A stretch of 64,000 nucleotides of DNA from Siphonodentalium dalli (taxonomy: Eukaryota; Mollusca; Scaphopoda; Gadilida; Siphonodentaliidae). Under the pieces are notes generated by a model. The model saw only the letters and a program-made list of their open reading frames with translations. It had not been told where the DNA came from and searched no databases. Positions 32,991-44,429 of this stretch are shown here, piece by piece. The position numbers and the translations under genes were made by a program. Position 1 is the stretch's first letter. Each line of letters starts with the position of its first letter. Location of the stretch: assembly GCA_032622095.1 (NCBI GenBank), contig CP136069.1, forward strand, positions 206,144,750 through 206,208,749, in the 5' to 3' direction.

Positions 32991-33421
32991 TTTGCAATTT
33001 ATTCGCCATCAACCGAAGTGCTCCCCCAGCGTCACTATCAATAGCGTTATTGTTTGGCTAATTTCAGTAATATTCTCCCAGTTTACATTCAATAAAACAA
33101 ATTTGTCTCCGCATTTAAAATTCTTTGATATAGATCGTTTATATTATGCAATAATTTGTACATAAGAGACGGATTCTTATGTTTTATTGTGTTTTTAAAC
33201 TCCGAGGTGGCGAAATCTCGGTTTGTTTACATTACGAACATTTGAGTCCGTAATCGGAATCCGAATCCCTATCGGATTTTAGCGAAATTAGGATCACGGT
33301 CTGTTCGTTTACTGATTCTGGAAATTTGTGGTCTGTTCTTTTGCCGAACCAAGTCGTACGGGGACAAACCTGTAATCTGAATCCAGAATCCAAAACGGAT
33401 TTTAGCGAAATAACGCCTCAG

Positions 33422-34079
33422 TGGTGAACATCATACGGTAATTCAGGAAATCTGTTTACTTCTCGATATTCATACCAATTAAAGCACCAAAAGAATTAAA
33501 TGAGATGACGTTGGCATCGCAGCGATAATTGAATGTCAAAAACGACAATGAGAATTGATGAAAAATCTGTTAATTTTTTCAGTGAAAATGTTGTCCTCGT
33601 AAGACTCGGGACCCACCCAATGATATCGTGTTATAAACTATTAGCGCCCTTCTTTTTACTAATGCTTTCTATTAGTCCAGTTTATTAACCTGTACATTTA
33701 AAATCATTTAGTTGTCATAATTTATCTTTGGATTTGGAAAAACCCACCGGACCTTGTATCCTGGGTGCAGCACAATTTAATGAGCCAGACGAGAGAGAGA
33801 GAGAGAGAGTTTGTGAAAGAAATTTAAAGTGATCACCCACCCATTTTGTGGCGACTCATATGTTACTTTTGATATAGAGCAATTTATATTGATTACGCCG
33901 TGCTAATACCACCGATATAAACTTACCTCAAAATGTCAACGAATTTCAAGATGATTTTTCGAAACTTCAGTATTATCCTCTTTCCTCAATGATTCACTAC
34001 GTGATGATAGTGTACACAATATAATATCAAACAGTTGACGCGAACATTGAGTTCTAAAACACAACAGACAGATACAACG
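33422..34079. other. No gene recognised
   Basis: Contains a (GA)n tract near 33790-33810. Nothing else supported. Confidence 0.4.
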
Positions 34080-34130
34080 AGTGATTACAGCAGCGTGGAA
34101 CCGCCACGATCGTTTATTTTTTCAGAAATC

Positions 34131-34293
34131 TTAATCTGTTTAAACAGATTACTAATCTGTTTAAACAGATTAGTAATCTGTTTAAACAGATTACTTAATC
34201 TGCATATACAGATTAGTATTCTGTTTAAACAGATTACTAATCTGTTTAAACAGATTACTTAATCTGTATATACAGATTAGTAATCTGTTTAAG
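34131..34293. repeat. Array of 18-bp palindromes AATCTGTTTAAACAGATT (left)
   Basis: About seven units with a spacing of 22-23 bases, separated by 'act', 'agt' or 'actt'. Some units carry a variant core (GTATATAC or GCATATAC). Each perfect unit is fully self-complementary. The 75-codon Leu/Ile/Asn-rich frame through it merely repeats the unit. Confidence 0.9.
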
Positions 34294-34734
34294 GGAACAT
34301 TCCGTTTTACGAAATTATGTTTTGAATAGTGGATATCACCATTTAACTGGGAGATATATAGCTTCGTCTGAGGAAGAAACGTTCATTTATGGTCTGGTTT
34401 GATTTTGTTTAACCATGTTGTTGTAGCTTGGTAAGCTGACTACATGTGCTACACATACACAATAAAGAGGCCTATCGACCTCCAGATGAGAAGGAACTAT
34501 ACTAGTGGGTGGGTGTTCTCGAACATTGAGTGAGCAAAAGCAAAAACACTATTGAAAAAATTCGCAAAAAATATTAAATGGTTTGATCTGGGAAAACTGA
34601 TTGACAGCGGGTGGATAAATACTCCTGCATGCTTCATGTGGACATACACATGCGTTGTTCGTTGTCTGTTTTACGATGAGAAACAAACATATCCCCATAT
34701 CATATACGTGAAAATGACTTAACCATTTTATCGG

Positions 34735-34905
34735 TTTTGGCGATACCACATACTCGGGGTTTGAACGGGACCTATTTAATAACGCTACCCGGGTCAAAAT
34801 ACACACATGTACACATTTTCAGCCCCGATGGTTCAGCCGTTTGGTCGCCAATAAACGGACAAGCACATAAACGAACAACAACGTTGAGTTTTATTAGTAT
34901 AAGAT
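34735..34905 (+). mobile_element. Probable 3' end of an RTE-type LINE or related SINE
   Basis: 'gccccgatggttcagccgtttgg', then 'aataaacggacaagcacataaacgaac' and 'gagttttattagtataaga', resembles the conserved 3' end of RTE-clade elements and their SINE partners, which typically close with 'tttattagtataaga'. Only this end is present. It lies in the spacer of the TIR element, so it probably inserted later. Confidence 0.45.
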
Positions 34906-35603
34906 TAGCCCCATATGTGTACGGCCATTTAATGGTATATGGCCTGACATTCCTTAAATGGGCGGGCCTAATTTCAAAATTCGAAATTATTTTTTTTTAT
35001 ATATCCATATAACGATTATACAAACTTAATATGCCATATTCAAGTTATATTTTGCTACACTAAGAGCACCGGAGACTTCTTGTTTAACATTTTGTTCATG
35101 CTCTGAAAAGTATGATGGTATTCTGTTTCTGTTTTCTCGTTACCACAGACAACATTATATCTGAGAGTGAGGATTGGCTGTGATCCTGTTTTTAGTATTG
35201 TGTATTTCAGTGGTAGATATCTGGCACCGTCTAATCATTTGACAATGAACACACACCGTGTTCTTCCAATTCCTCCGATATTGGTGACTGTGAATGATGA
35301 TTTATGGAAGTCAATTTCCACATTAGTATTCCATTATTATTTCAATTTCCTAACAAACCCTAACATCCGTACATATATGATCACAATGTGCTATGTGTGC
35401 AACACATGTGTGCCTTCTCATCTGGAGGTCGATGGGCCTCTGTATTGTGTCTATGCAGCACATGTGTCTATGTAACACCATGGTTAAACAAAATCAAACC
35501 AGACCATAAATGAACGTTTCTTCATCAGACGAAGCTATATATCTCCCAGTTAAATGGTGATATCCACTATTCAAAACATAATTTCTCAAAACGGAATGTT
35601 CCC

Positions 35604-35759
35604 TTAAACAGATTTATAATCTGTATATACAGATTAAGTAATCTGTTTAAACAGATTACTAATCTGTTTAAACAGATTAAGTAAACAGATTACTAATCTG
35701 TTTAAACAGAATACTAATCTGTTTAAACAGATTACTAATCTGTATATACACAGATTAAG
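35604..35759. repeat. Array of 18-bp palindromes AATCTGTTTAAACAGATT (right)
   Basis: Mirror of the left array with about seven units, including the GTATATAC core variant at the end nearest the centre, matching the order in the left arm. One unit is shortened to 'aagtaaacagatt'. Confidence 0.9.
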
Positions 35760-35808
35760 ATTTCTGGAAAAAAAACGATCGTGGCGGTTCCACGCTGCCG
35801 CAAGTGAT

Positions 35809-36477
35809 ATTTAAATGAGGCCAGCGAACCAGACAACCGTGAACGCGAATAAGTTACACAAAATGCTACCAGTACAAGCAACATGTCATATGCGCTGCCA
35901 ATTATTGGATTACATATATTGAAATTCAACGTCGTGGTCAAAATATTCGTCTACATCGTGGTGATGGAATTTTATTATTCGCGCTCCGCGTGTATAATGT
36001 TTCGCTGTTTCTTTGTATCAGTGGGTGCTGTGCGTTTTATATATCGAATGGGAATTTGTGGACGGATTAAAAGTCGAACTGCGACTCCGGTAAAATATGT
36101 AGTTGGGAATTTCAATTTCAATTGTTATTCGGATGCCAAGAAGTGCAATGCGATTAATTATATGAGTTTGTCATTCGTGAAACCAATATATTTTATCTTC
36201 TATAATTACAATCATGGGTATATAATATATTATCTTGAGCGCGTTGCCATTTCTGACATTGGTTTTCTTGTCTGAATATTGCTCATGCAAAACGACGCCG
36301 ATTCAGAACCGCGCAATTTACCGATTTTGTCTCAGGGTGGAAGGGGCGGTAAATCAGGTTAAAAATATCTATACATATATATATATTTGCGAATGTCTGT
36401 CTTTCTGTCTGCCTGTCCACTATCGAAACTAATAGGGGACCACCAAGAGGACTACAGTGGTGTTTTAAAAGAGGTAA
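35809..36477. other. No gene recognised
   Basis: AT-rich, with a TATA-type microsatellite near 36375. The 130-codon frame at 35883-36275 has no recognisable domain and looks like chance. Confidence 0.35.
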
Positions 36478-36516
36478 CATTCCACGAGGAAGATAAACAT
36501 TCCACGAGGAAGATCA
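36474..36516 (+). repeat. Direct duplication of a ~21-base unit
   Basis: 'cattccacgaggaagat' occurs twice in tandem (36479 and 36500). Confidence 0.7.
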
Positions 36517-36700
36517 AGCAGCCAGGGGAGGTGCGGTCGGTGTCTTTTTGGATTTTTCGTACCTGATGGAACCGGCCGCAAGATAGGGGTTAACAGTGCC
36601 GTGTCCGCTCGAGCTATCGACTTGGGGATTGGAACTGTGGTATATACAGGTATATTCTGCACGATAGTGCAAATCCCATCACGCTCGGACCCATGGTGGA

Positions 36701-36750
36701 GGTGCGGTCGGGTGCGGACCGGTGCGGACGGGTGCGGTCGGGTGCGGTCG
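36701..36750 (+). repeat. 10-bp minisatellite GGTGCGGTCG x5
   Basis: Five exact-length units: GGTGCGGTCG, GGTGCGGACC, GGTGCGGACG and then GGTGCGGTCG twice. A related single phrase, 'ggaggtgcggtcgg', lies at 36527. It is GC-rich against AT-rich surroundings. Confidence 0.9.
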
Positions 36751-37067
36751 GCTTTTAGTAGGACCGCTCTAAATGATTAAAATTACAATTCAGAAAGTAT
36801 TGCAAAAATAGTATTGATTCGCTGAAAAATGAAGTATATTATAAGGAGTTTATTTACCACCAGAAAAAAACGGATACGACAATTCGTTTCATACCGAATT
36901 GCCTTTACCGGGGTTGAGGCGACAGCAATTGTTTTTCGCGCTTGTATCGGAATAATATTAGTTATCCGATTAGAGTGATTGGCATAATAATCTTGGCAAT
37001 TAAGGCGCTAATTTAGTTTGTGTAATAATTGTAGTGCATGATTAAAAGCATTTTATAAGATTATGAC

Positions 37068-37330
37068 ATGTTGTCGATGGTGAGAATAATGAAGATGATA
37101 ATTGTGATAACGATTATTATTATTTCAAATATTGTTGCAATGCTGATGACTATGACAACGGTGAAAGCGGCGGTGTTAATGAAAGTGATGATTGTAATGT
37201 ATATGATTATGGCAATGACGACGATTATGTTGATAATGATGACGGTGGTGGTGATGATGATATTGATGATGATCATGATGGTGATTATGACGATGCTGCT
37301 ATTGATGATGACGATGATGACGACGACAAC
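37068..37330 (+). repeat. ATG/GAT-rich microsatellite
   Basis: Long stretch of imperfect GATGAT/ATGATG trinucleotides, with GAC variants toward the end. The Met-rich plus-strand frame and Ile-rich minus-strand frame are products of the repeat. Confidence 0.8.
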
Positions 37331-37394
37331 TATGTTTGTTTGTCCTGCTTATAGGCGACAAAAAAACATTTCATGTATGCAGAGTTATCAATAG

Positions 37395-38460
37395 TCAGAG
37401 ATTCTAAATTTTCCACTCAAAACTTCTCATCTGGGGAGATCGGGGGACTATTAGCTGTTATAATCTACGTTTATATACGTCGTGTAATACCTGGCCATGT
37501 ATTTTTGTCATTTTATTTAGGTTTTGTAATTTAATATGATGAGGTGAACACTGATGATAATATATATACATACTGCAATGATTAAGTGGTTCATCTAGTT
37601 TTCTCCGCCAAAACTGTTCATCGTGATAGTAAAATCGCGAATCGTATTGCATCGTGTGGTCTGATTCGTTGCAGCCCTACCATCAAACAGTACATTATAT
37701 CTCATATGAAATTTTGAACGGATTGAGGACGCGGTAAATGCAGTACAATGCGGCAGTTAATTGTCCCGATAGTTTTATAACCTTCTTATTGTTGATTGAT
37801 TCGAAAATGAGCCATATTCAACAACGACCCTCAACGGAATCGTGTGCCGATCGGTCAACTGGGTGATCAGTGTCTGTTAAGTTTCACCGGCCTTATTATA
37901 CTGCGGGTAATTGTTTTGATCTTTGCCAATTGTCAGTTCCTAGTTGTGGGAATTTATGGACATACATTTGCCATGGCTGGACCACTTCATTCATTTTAAC
38001 GGATCCACATCCATTATGGAGGACAAAGCAAGGGTTCAAGCATATTCAACATTCGTTCAAAATTTCAACACGATCGGATGAATAACGCAGGATTCCTGAT
38101 ATAGGGTATTATATGAGGGGGGTTTACTTTTTGAAGTATTTACTAAAAGGGCACTAATAATTAATTTACCTAAACAGTTAATTATATATCTAAATTATTG
38201 TGAAAATTGAAACACATCAGTAAATTTACCCGTTTGACAAGAGTCTGAATATAGGCTCGAAGTTTCCAGTTTTGATGGATTGGATACAGATTAGTATTGT
38301 CAGTTGTATCTGAAGAACGGTAAACCAGAACAGACACATCCTCTCTGCCATTTTCATTATACGCATACGGAATCACTGAACTGAATGGTTTTCCATAGAC
38401 GACAGTGTTAACGTTTCATCCAATGTTCTTTGAAACCAGATAGGAGTTTGTCTGTTGCGA
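37395..38460. other. No gene recognised
   Basis: AT-rich. A minus-strand frame at 38182-38376 might belong to the broken gene just upstream but shows no motif. Confidence 0.35.
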
Positions 38461-38463
38461 ACG

Positions 38464-39755
38464 TTAGATATTTTTCGTTACCATTTTTGTCACGCGATAG
38501 ATTGAATTGTTTCTTAATTCCTGCTCATCGGAAACGAGTTCCATAATTCCGTTCGTGATCTTCGACGCATTGGATGGTACACGAGTCGCCATTGAACATG
38601 TAAGCTGATAGTGTTCGGTTCTCTGACATTTTGCTGCGCCGCTGTCGCTCTGGAATTCCTCAATGATTCTCGAAATCTCTGGTGCAATCAGGAAATAATT
38701 ATTCAATGCTCCTTCCATTTTGGGTCAAACCTGCGATTCCACCAACTCCTTTATTATCCTTGATCTTATGTTCACGGCATTGGTCTATGAATAGATTGGT
38801 GAATGGAATCCCACCTTTGGCTAACACAAAATCTCCATTCTTCCCATGGACATGGGTTTTCTTCCCTCAGAGCGTGCATCTCTAAGACATACAGTGGTGT
38901 AAATCGTGCGTAGTTATATAGATCGTGTTCAAAGAATATTTCACTTGCTTCTCGAGGCTACTTAGATGTAGTTCAATCAACCCCACGTATGAAGCAAAGT
39001 AATGCACCGAATTGGTTCAGATAGTTGAGAAGGAACCTGCCAAGTTCCCCGATTTCAGGTTCGCTTATCTCCGGTTCGCTTATCTCAGGTTCGCTTATCT
39101 CAGGTTCGCTGATATCAGTGTCCTTTGAGAGAGATACGCGCTTAAAGCTATGGGGCTAAATGAGTCTTTCAGTTCTGTGTGTGTCATAGCGATGGACTCA
39201 TTATTTTGGCCAACCAAATGCTCCCTAAGAGCTGCACACGTCGATTCGATAGTCCCCATATTTACATTGTGTATCTGACAAAATGCTCTGAAGTACATGT
39301 ATAGTTCCCATAAAGCAAGTGTTATAGGGAAATGGAACTCGATGCCGCGTTTGTAAGATTTCCCTGCAGACAACTGTCGCAGAACAACAGGTGAAAATAT
39401 GTTCTTCTCTACACATGGCGAATACAAGCCACAACCGTCCACACAATTTCCCAATGTATGCAACAACGCAAAAATGGCATGCAACCCACCCATACGAAGC
39501 ACCCATTTGCCCATGTTATCACTTGTTGAAGGTATCTTCACTACTCGTTAGTATATACAGGTCCAAATCCCAAGTGATGAATGTGCGTCTTTCTGGACCA
39601 ACAGCAGCTGATATATGCATAGCCAAGCACAATGCAGTATACAACGGTGCAAAATGGACAGGTGAATTGAGAGTAGGATAAATGGGTGCACGTAATCTTA
39701 CCAGCTTTGTTTTCAGTGATACGTTTCCTGCATAATAAAATAGAAAAAACAACAC
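38464..39755 (-). pseudogene. DUF6589-like protein relic
   Basis: Fragments in the right order on the minus strand resemble a large invertebrate multicopy family. At about 39640-39540, VGPERRTFITWDLDLY matches the family's VGP.RKT.IT.DL.LY block. The 148-codon frame 39541-39095 begins MGKWVLRMGGLHAIFALL, matching the family's RLG.FH block (...IG....GL), and continues with a GKSYKRGIEFH segment. Further down, HYQLTCSMATRVPSNASKI (38718-38464) fits the C-terminal HH..S.......H region. A frameshift near 39530 and gaps separate the pieces, with no full-length frame. Function of the family is unknown to me; such genes often lie in repeat-rich DNA. Introns cannot be excluded as the cause of the gaps. 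Confidence 0.5.
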
Positions 39756-39859
39756 GCATGTAACAACCGCGATATTCCTTTAGCATTTCCACGATTGCAT
39801 AACGAATCGGCTCCCCGTTAATTCCGTAGTTTCTATTTTTAACACCATTCTGTTTCACA

Positions 39860-40370
39860 GTTTCATCAAATATTTGTTTTTAAATTGTGGGCCGGTATTT
39901 TATCAGACAACCGATATTGTATGGGATTTATATTAGCTATGGATTTTCAATTTTAAATTGATCATGCCCATATGCATGGATCGACGTGGTTATAAATATT
40001 GCAGAAGAACACATCACCATACTACTAAAAATAGGATAGACGTCGCACTGATAGTTATCAATCTGTAACGCTACTTGGCCCTCAAGCGTTAAGGTAGTTC
40101 AGAAAAGTAGGGGAGATAATTTTACGTTATATTTACATCGAGTTCGCGTAGGTTGGGGAGAGATATTCGTAATAAAAGTAATTTATACTAACTTTGTAAC
40201 ATTATGCACTTTAGGTGACATTAATTGATGCCTAATGATGCGATTTTATTCAAGATAAGTTTTTCTGAAATAGAAAGTGCCCGCAATTCGATGTTGTTTA
40301 CGGCATATTAAAAAACTAACAAACTGTCTTAATGTGGCAAGTTGTGCATTTTGCGTTGATGTTTATTTAC
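39860..40370. other. No gene recognised
   Basis: Non-coding AT-rich sequence. Confidence 0.35.
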
Positions 40371-40372
40371 TC

Positions 40373-40517
40373 TGATTTCTTACGTGTACTGCGGATTTAG
40401 TTCTGTAATTTTCCTCGATCAGCTAGTGCAAGTATTGGAGGGATCTGATTTCTTACGTGCAATGGGGATTTAGTTTTGTATTTTCCTCGATCAGCTGGTG
40501 CAAGTATTGGAGGGATA
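40373..40517 (+). repeat. 73-bp unit duplicated in tandem
   Basis: 'tgatttcttacgtg..ctgcggatttagttctgtaattttcctcgatcagctagtgcaagtattggaggga' starts at 40373 and again at 40446 with a few substitutions. Confidence 0.85.
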
Positions 40518-41403
40518 CTGCTTCACAGAATGCAGAGTGATTTTTCTTATAAACGTACACACACACGTTGCTGCAATTAATCAATGGATATATATGTGTT
40601 AGGTCCTCCCCATTTGAATCACTAGCGCGATTCAACCGGGAACCTTTTAACTTTTATATATATATTATATATTATAATTTCATCCTGGAAAAACAGACAT
40701 GCCAGACATATCATGGCTATTTATATAAATTACTTATTTGAGTCACAGTATATGTGGGTCACAGTAGGGGTTTCATCTAATAAGTTCAACAAACAGGTGC
40801 GTTTGTGGTCTTAGTATATGAATTAACCTACACATGAATGTAAAGGGTATCTCTGTCCACTATGATATTAAAATACATATCAACGAAAAATATTTATTTG
40901 TATAGGCTATTTTGAAACTGAGCGAGATAATCCATACAGTAATAAAATAGTGAATGATTATGGTACAATTTGTAAAATATAGTGGGATAACATACTTATA
41001 GTCCATTTATATTAGATAATTACAGTTACTGAAGCTGAATGGGATCTAGAAATGGTATTGGGAGTTAGAGGATACTGTAGCATAGCTACAGGCCACCTCC
41101 TGTTGTATCAATTTAAAATCATACATTAATTGTTATTTCGTGATAATTTAGTAATTGGCACTAATGTTCTCATCACAGTCAGTATATTTTGCCGTTGGTA
41201 ACTTTTTATCACTTTCCTCACTTCAAATTACACTTTATGTATTCTTATTCATATTATTGCCTATATTTGTGAGATAAGTAACTCATAATTTGCATATTAA
41301 TCAAATTACTACCTAATTAACTTCTATAGTTCTCATCGTATTCATATTTATCCACATCGTTGTTACATTGTATTCGTGTCATTCTGGGATTTTCCCACTC
41401 TTC
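40518..41403. other. No gene recognised
   Basis: AT-rich. A TATA microsatellite lies near 40655. Confidence 0.35.
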
Positions 41404-41640
41404 GTGTCAAGCTATAAATAGCGTGACGTCATTGGTAACTTCCGCCTTTAGTTGTTACCTTAGTGATTTCTGACGCTGTGTAGGTAACGTCTTTGCTACA
41501 TTCAAAGGTAGTTGTGGGTATCACTTGTGGGTATTTTGTAGGTAGTACTACCTACTATGGGTCGCGTCGTATAAAAGGGCCGACGCTACCTACAGTGGGT
41601 ACACTCTAGATAAGTCAAGATTAACGGTCATTCTGTCGCG
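41404..41640 (+). promoter_or_regulatory. Promoter-like segment, possibly within a solo LTR
   Basis: Elements in order: TATAAATA near 41413, TGACGTCA (a CRE palindrome) at 41424-41431, the GGTAGTACTACC palindrome at 41541-41552 and TATAAAAG at 41570-41577. After that the sequence becomes a long non-coding leader with no sustained frame. A strong TATA box with no gene behind it suits a retrotransposon LTR, but I cannot define LTR ends or a second copy. Confidence 0.3.
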
Positions 41641-43979
41641 TAGTTAAGTTCGGTCGATGTGAAAAAGTAGTAACGTCCCGGACCTGTGTACCGACTTTTG
41701 ATGTACTTTTACTGACTTATTGATTTATTAAGACCCGTAACGGGCATTCGTTGTTAAGATTTGTGGGGTTTTGGAGTGTCACCCCTGTCATTGGCTAACT
41801 TGGTTAAGACTTTTGGCGAATTGCCTAATAGTCATTTGTGGTCAATTAAAGTTGACTCTGCCATATTTTGGCATTTGTTTAGCTAGTTGAAGGCTAACTT
41901 GGAGACATTTCTAGTCATAGAAACCTACACAAGACCCATAGTGGCCTATTTTTATGATAGTTGATGTATCTCTACTTATGCTGTGATCATTCTTAATAAA
42001 TAATACCGTTTGTAACGGATTTGTCTGTACTAATTTGGCTATCGGTGGGCTCAAGTAAAAGAGATCCCCAAGGGTTAGGGCCTTCACGTCGAGAATACAG
42101 GCAAGATACACAGAACATACAAGAATAACAGAATCAAGATAGAGATATACAGATAGAAAGATCACATATTTAATTATTTGTAACGGTGAGTTGGAGGCAA
42201 AACAAGCCACTCTACCACAACAAGCTACAGATTATTCAAGACCCCCATTCCACGTTACAATACTTTTTCAGACTGGAGGGGACAGTCGCGGGGACATACA
42301 ATGTGCATATGAACATGGGTGTTGCCTTAGTGTGGATAAGTACAATGTGGCATGTGACAGAGAGACAATGTTTGTAATTTATAATTAATTTAATGATGAA
42401 CTTATAAATATTAATCATTTGTGGCTCTTTCCTTGACAATCAATGAGACATCAGCTAGTTTTGTATCCAGGATTTTTGCACAAGTATAGTTCAATTCCTT
42501 CTCATTCTGTCTCTCTGGATCATTTTCGGCTCACGCATGTTGCACACGTAACTTTCTGACCCATCAATATTATGAAGGTGTTGCCATTGACATGTCTGTC
42601 CACTTCCTGAAATGATACAGACTTTGAAGCAATCAATTTTAATTTATAAATAATTTGCAGGTTACTGGTATAAAATATTTTATATTGGGATATTTCCAAT
42701 GCAGTACCACACCACTCACCAATACCTACATGACTTACATTGGCAAACCATGTAATAGTCAGTTGTTCACACATCTTTTTGATAGCAGTAATAAATTATC
42801 ATACAAAAAATAATGCTATTCCTATAATATAATAATAAATAAGGATAATGATATATTTCAACACAGCTGACCAATACGTGTATAAATTATAATTAAAGCC
42901 CACTCAGTATCAGTGTCATGTATTAACATTATGCATCACGAATGTGTTTATATCATCTAATGATCAAAAGACTATATGAAAAATATGTTATCAACAAATG
43001 TTATATATTACATAAAGGGGACATGAAACAATTCAAACTATGAATAGTATGATCACCACAATTATAATCTAGGAGTAGAACATGTAAACTGGCCAATTGG
43101 TGAATTGTTCTGACTATTCATTTCTAAAATATTACTGTAGCACACCTGATCACACCTAGCAGTGGCATGGATATTCTTGACATCCGACAGCTGTCATTGG
43201 AATATTTCTTCCATAAAACAAGTTTGGATCGGTACCCCGTATACATGATATTCAAATTACCCAATGCAATCAGGATTGGTGAGATCTATTAAATTAATTT
43301 CATTTTGAAAGTCGTTATAACATATCTTCATCCAGGTGAATAAATGACAAAAATAGAATACAGAATGTCGTATTGTTTACTACAAAAATAGTCTCGAACG
43401 GCTGAAAAACTCACCTTTTTAACTCCCCAACGAACACCCTTTGCAAAGTGAGATTCTGATAATACATGACAGTTGGTGTACAATTAATTCAGCTGCAATT
43501 GACGCTAGATATTCCTCTTTTTATTGCGATGAGAAAGCACTGATTTGATTAGAAGAATCGGAGTTGAACTATCTTTAGCAATGGCGGACAGAATCTGAGT
43601 GCGTTACCGATTGGTCGATCAAATGACGTTGAGTGACGTATCTATTCTTCCTTCATCTATGTCATCACCGACATGTCATTACGTGCGCTCGCGCAACAGT
43701 ATGGCGATCAGCCACCCTACCGATTCACTTATGAATTACTACCAGCTCACGGAAGAATATCTTATACTTTATATAGTAACAAACTGCCAATTGCTTAATC
43801 AAGTTATAGATTTCACCAACTGAACATTTAAAAATTCTATTTGAGTGCGTTTTGGAGCGCATCCTTTGATCTTTTAGAAAGTTGTTGCACGAAAATACGT
43901 TGTGTATGTTGACGTTTCTAAAGACGCTGTCACTAACAACGGAAACCAGCATGGTCCATTATAATGATGCTCCTTAACG
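41641..43979. other. No gene recognised
   Basis: More than 2 kb of AT-rich sequence with only short frames lacking family features. Confidence 0.35.
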
Positions 43980-44260
43980 TTTTTACGACCAAGTGACGTC
44001 AGTCACGAACTGCTGGAAGTTAACTGCTCCAAGTTTTTGTAACCTTTCTTCCTTGCATATTTTAAGTTTATCGGTCTAGTAGATGATGCTTTATATGTCT
44101 AGTAGACGGATAGAGGCGTGGTTTATCTGATGGGCTTTATCTGTATAGTAGACAGGTGTAGGAGGTGGATAAATAGGGGTATTCCTTATTCCTTACATCA
44201 TATAAATAGGGGTATTCCTTATTCCCTCCCCGTCTCTGTTTTGTTTGTTCCCATACTGTT
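43980..44260 (+). promoter_or_regulatory. TATA-rich, internally repeated segment, possible LTR fragment
   Basis: Contains TGACGTCA near 43994, three TCTAGTAGA/TATAGTAGAC motifs (44075, 44098, 44145) and a tandem 'ataaataggggtattccttattcc' (about 44173 and 44205), a duplicated TATA-like region. No gene follows. Confidence 0.3.
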
Positions 44261-44387
44261 CCCATGGAATATGCATTTGTTACTGCCATGATAATAATCC
44301 AGTTATACTTCCCTTACATATATCAATGTGATTATAATTTATTATATACTCATAAAATTATTGAAGATTGTAATTGTCTTTTTTTGC

Positions 44388-44426
44388 TAACATTAAATTA
44401 AATTAAATTAAATAAATTAAGTAAAA
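44388..44426 (+). repeat. (AATTA)n microsatellite
   Basis: 'attaaattaaattaaattaaa' and variants. Confidence 0.7.
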
Positions 44427-44429
44427 TAG

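Larger units (their letters stand above)
31553..33421. mobile_element. ~1.87-kb segment bounded by TTTCGCTAAAATCCG inverted repeats
   Basis: 31553-31583 (cagagccgtaatttcgctaaaatccg...) pairs with 33391-33421 over about 31 bases with roughly four mismatches. A further internal copy, 'cggattttagcgaaattagg', lies near 33277. Inside are a full copy of the CAGGGACGTGGC family and one arm of the palindromic element. No transposase is seen. No clear target duplication was found, so the boundaries are provisional. Confidence 0.5.
34086..35802. mobile_element. ~1.7-kb TIR element with palindrome arrays in both arms
   Basis: The left end GCAGCGTGGAACCGCC (34090) and the right end GGCGGTTCCACGCTGC (to 35798) are inverted. 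The arms extend inward about 410 bases through the palindrome arrays, 'gggaacattccgttt', 'gtggatatcaccatttaactgggagatatatagcttcgtc' and 'cttctcatctggaggtcgat'. The spacer is ~910 bases. AGTGAT occurs at 34080-34085 and 35803-35808 and is a possible 6-bp target duplication. No transposase gene is seen, so the element is non-autonomous. Confidence 0.75.

Noticed and set aside
34131-34293. Regular palindromic repeats with short spacers, resembling a CRISPR array
   Set aside because: Spacers are 3-5 bases and nearly invariant, the array is mirrored within TIR arms, and the genome is eukaryotic.
35883-36275. 130-codon plus-strand frame rich in Tyr, Phe and Ile
   Set aside because: AT-rich composition explains the hydrophobic content. 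There is no recognisable domain, and signal or membrane spacing is not convincing.
37068-37394. 108-codon Met-rich plus-strand frame and the Ile-rich frame opposite
   Set aside because: Both are translations of an ATG/GAT microsatellite.
39391-39681. 96-codon plus-strand frame
   Set aside because: It is the antisense shadow of the better supported minus-strand DUF6589-like relic.
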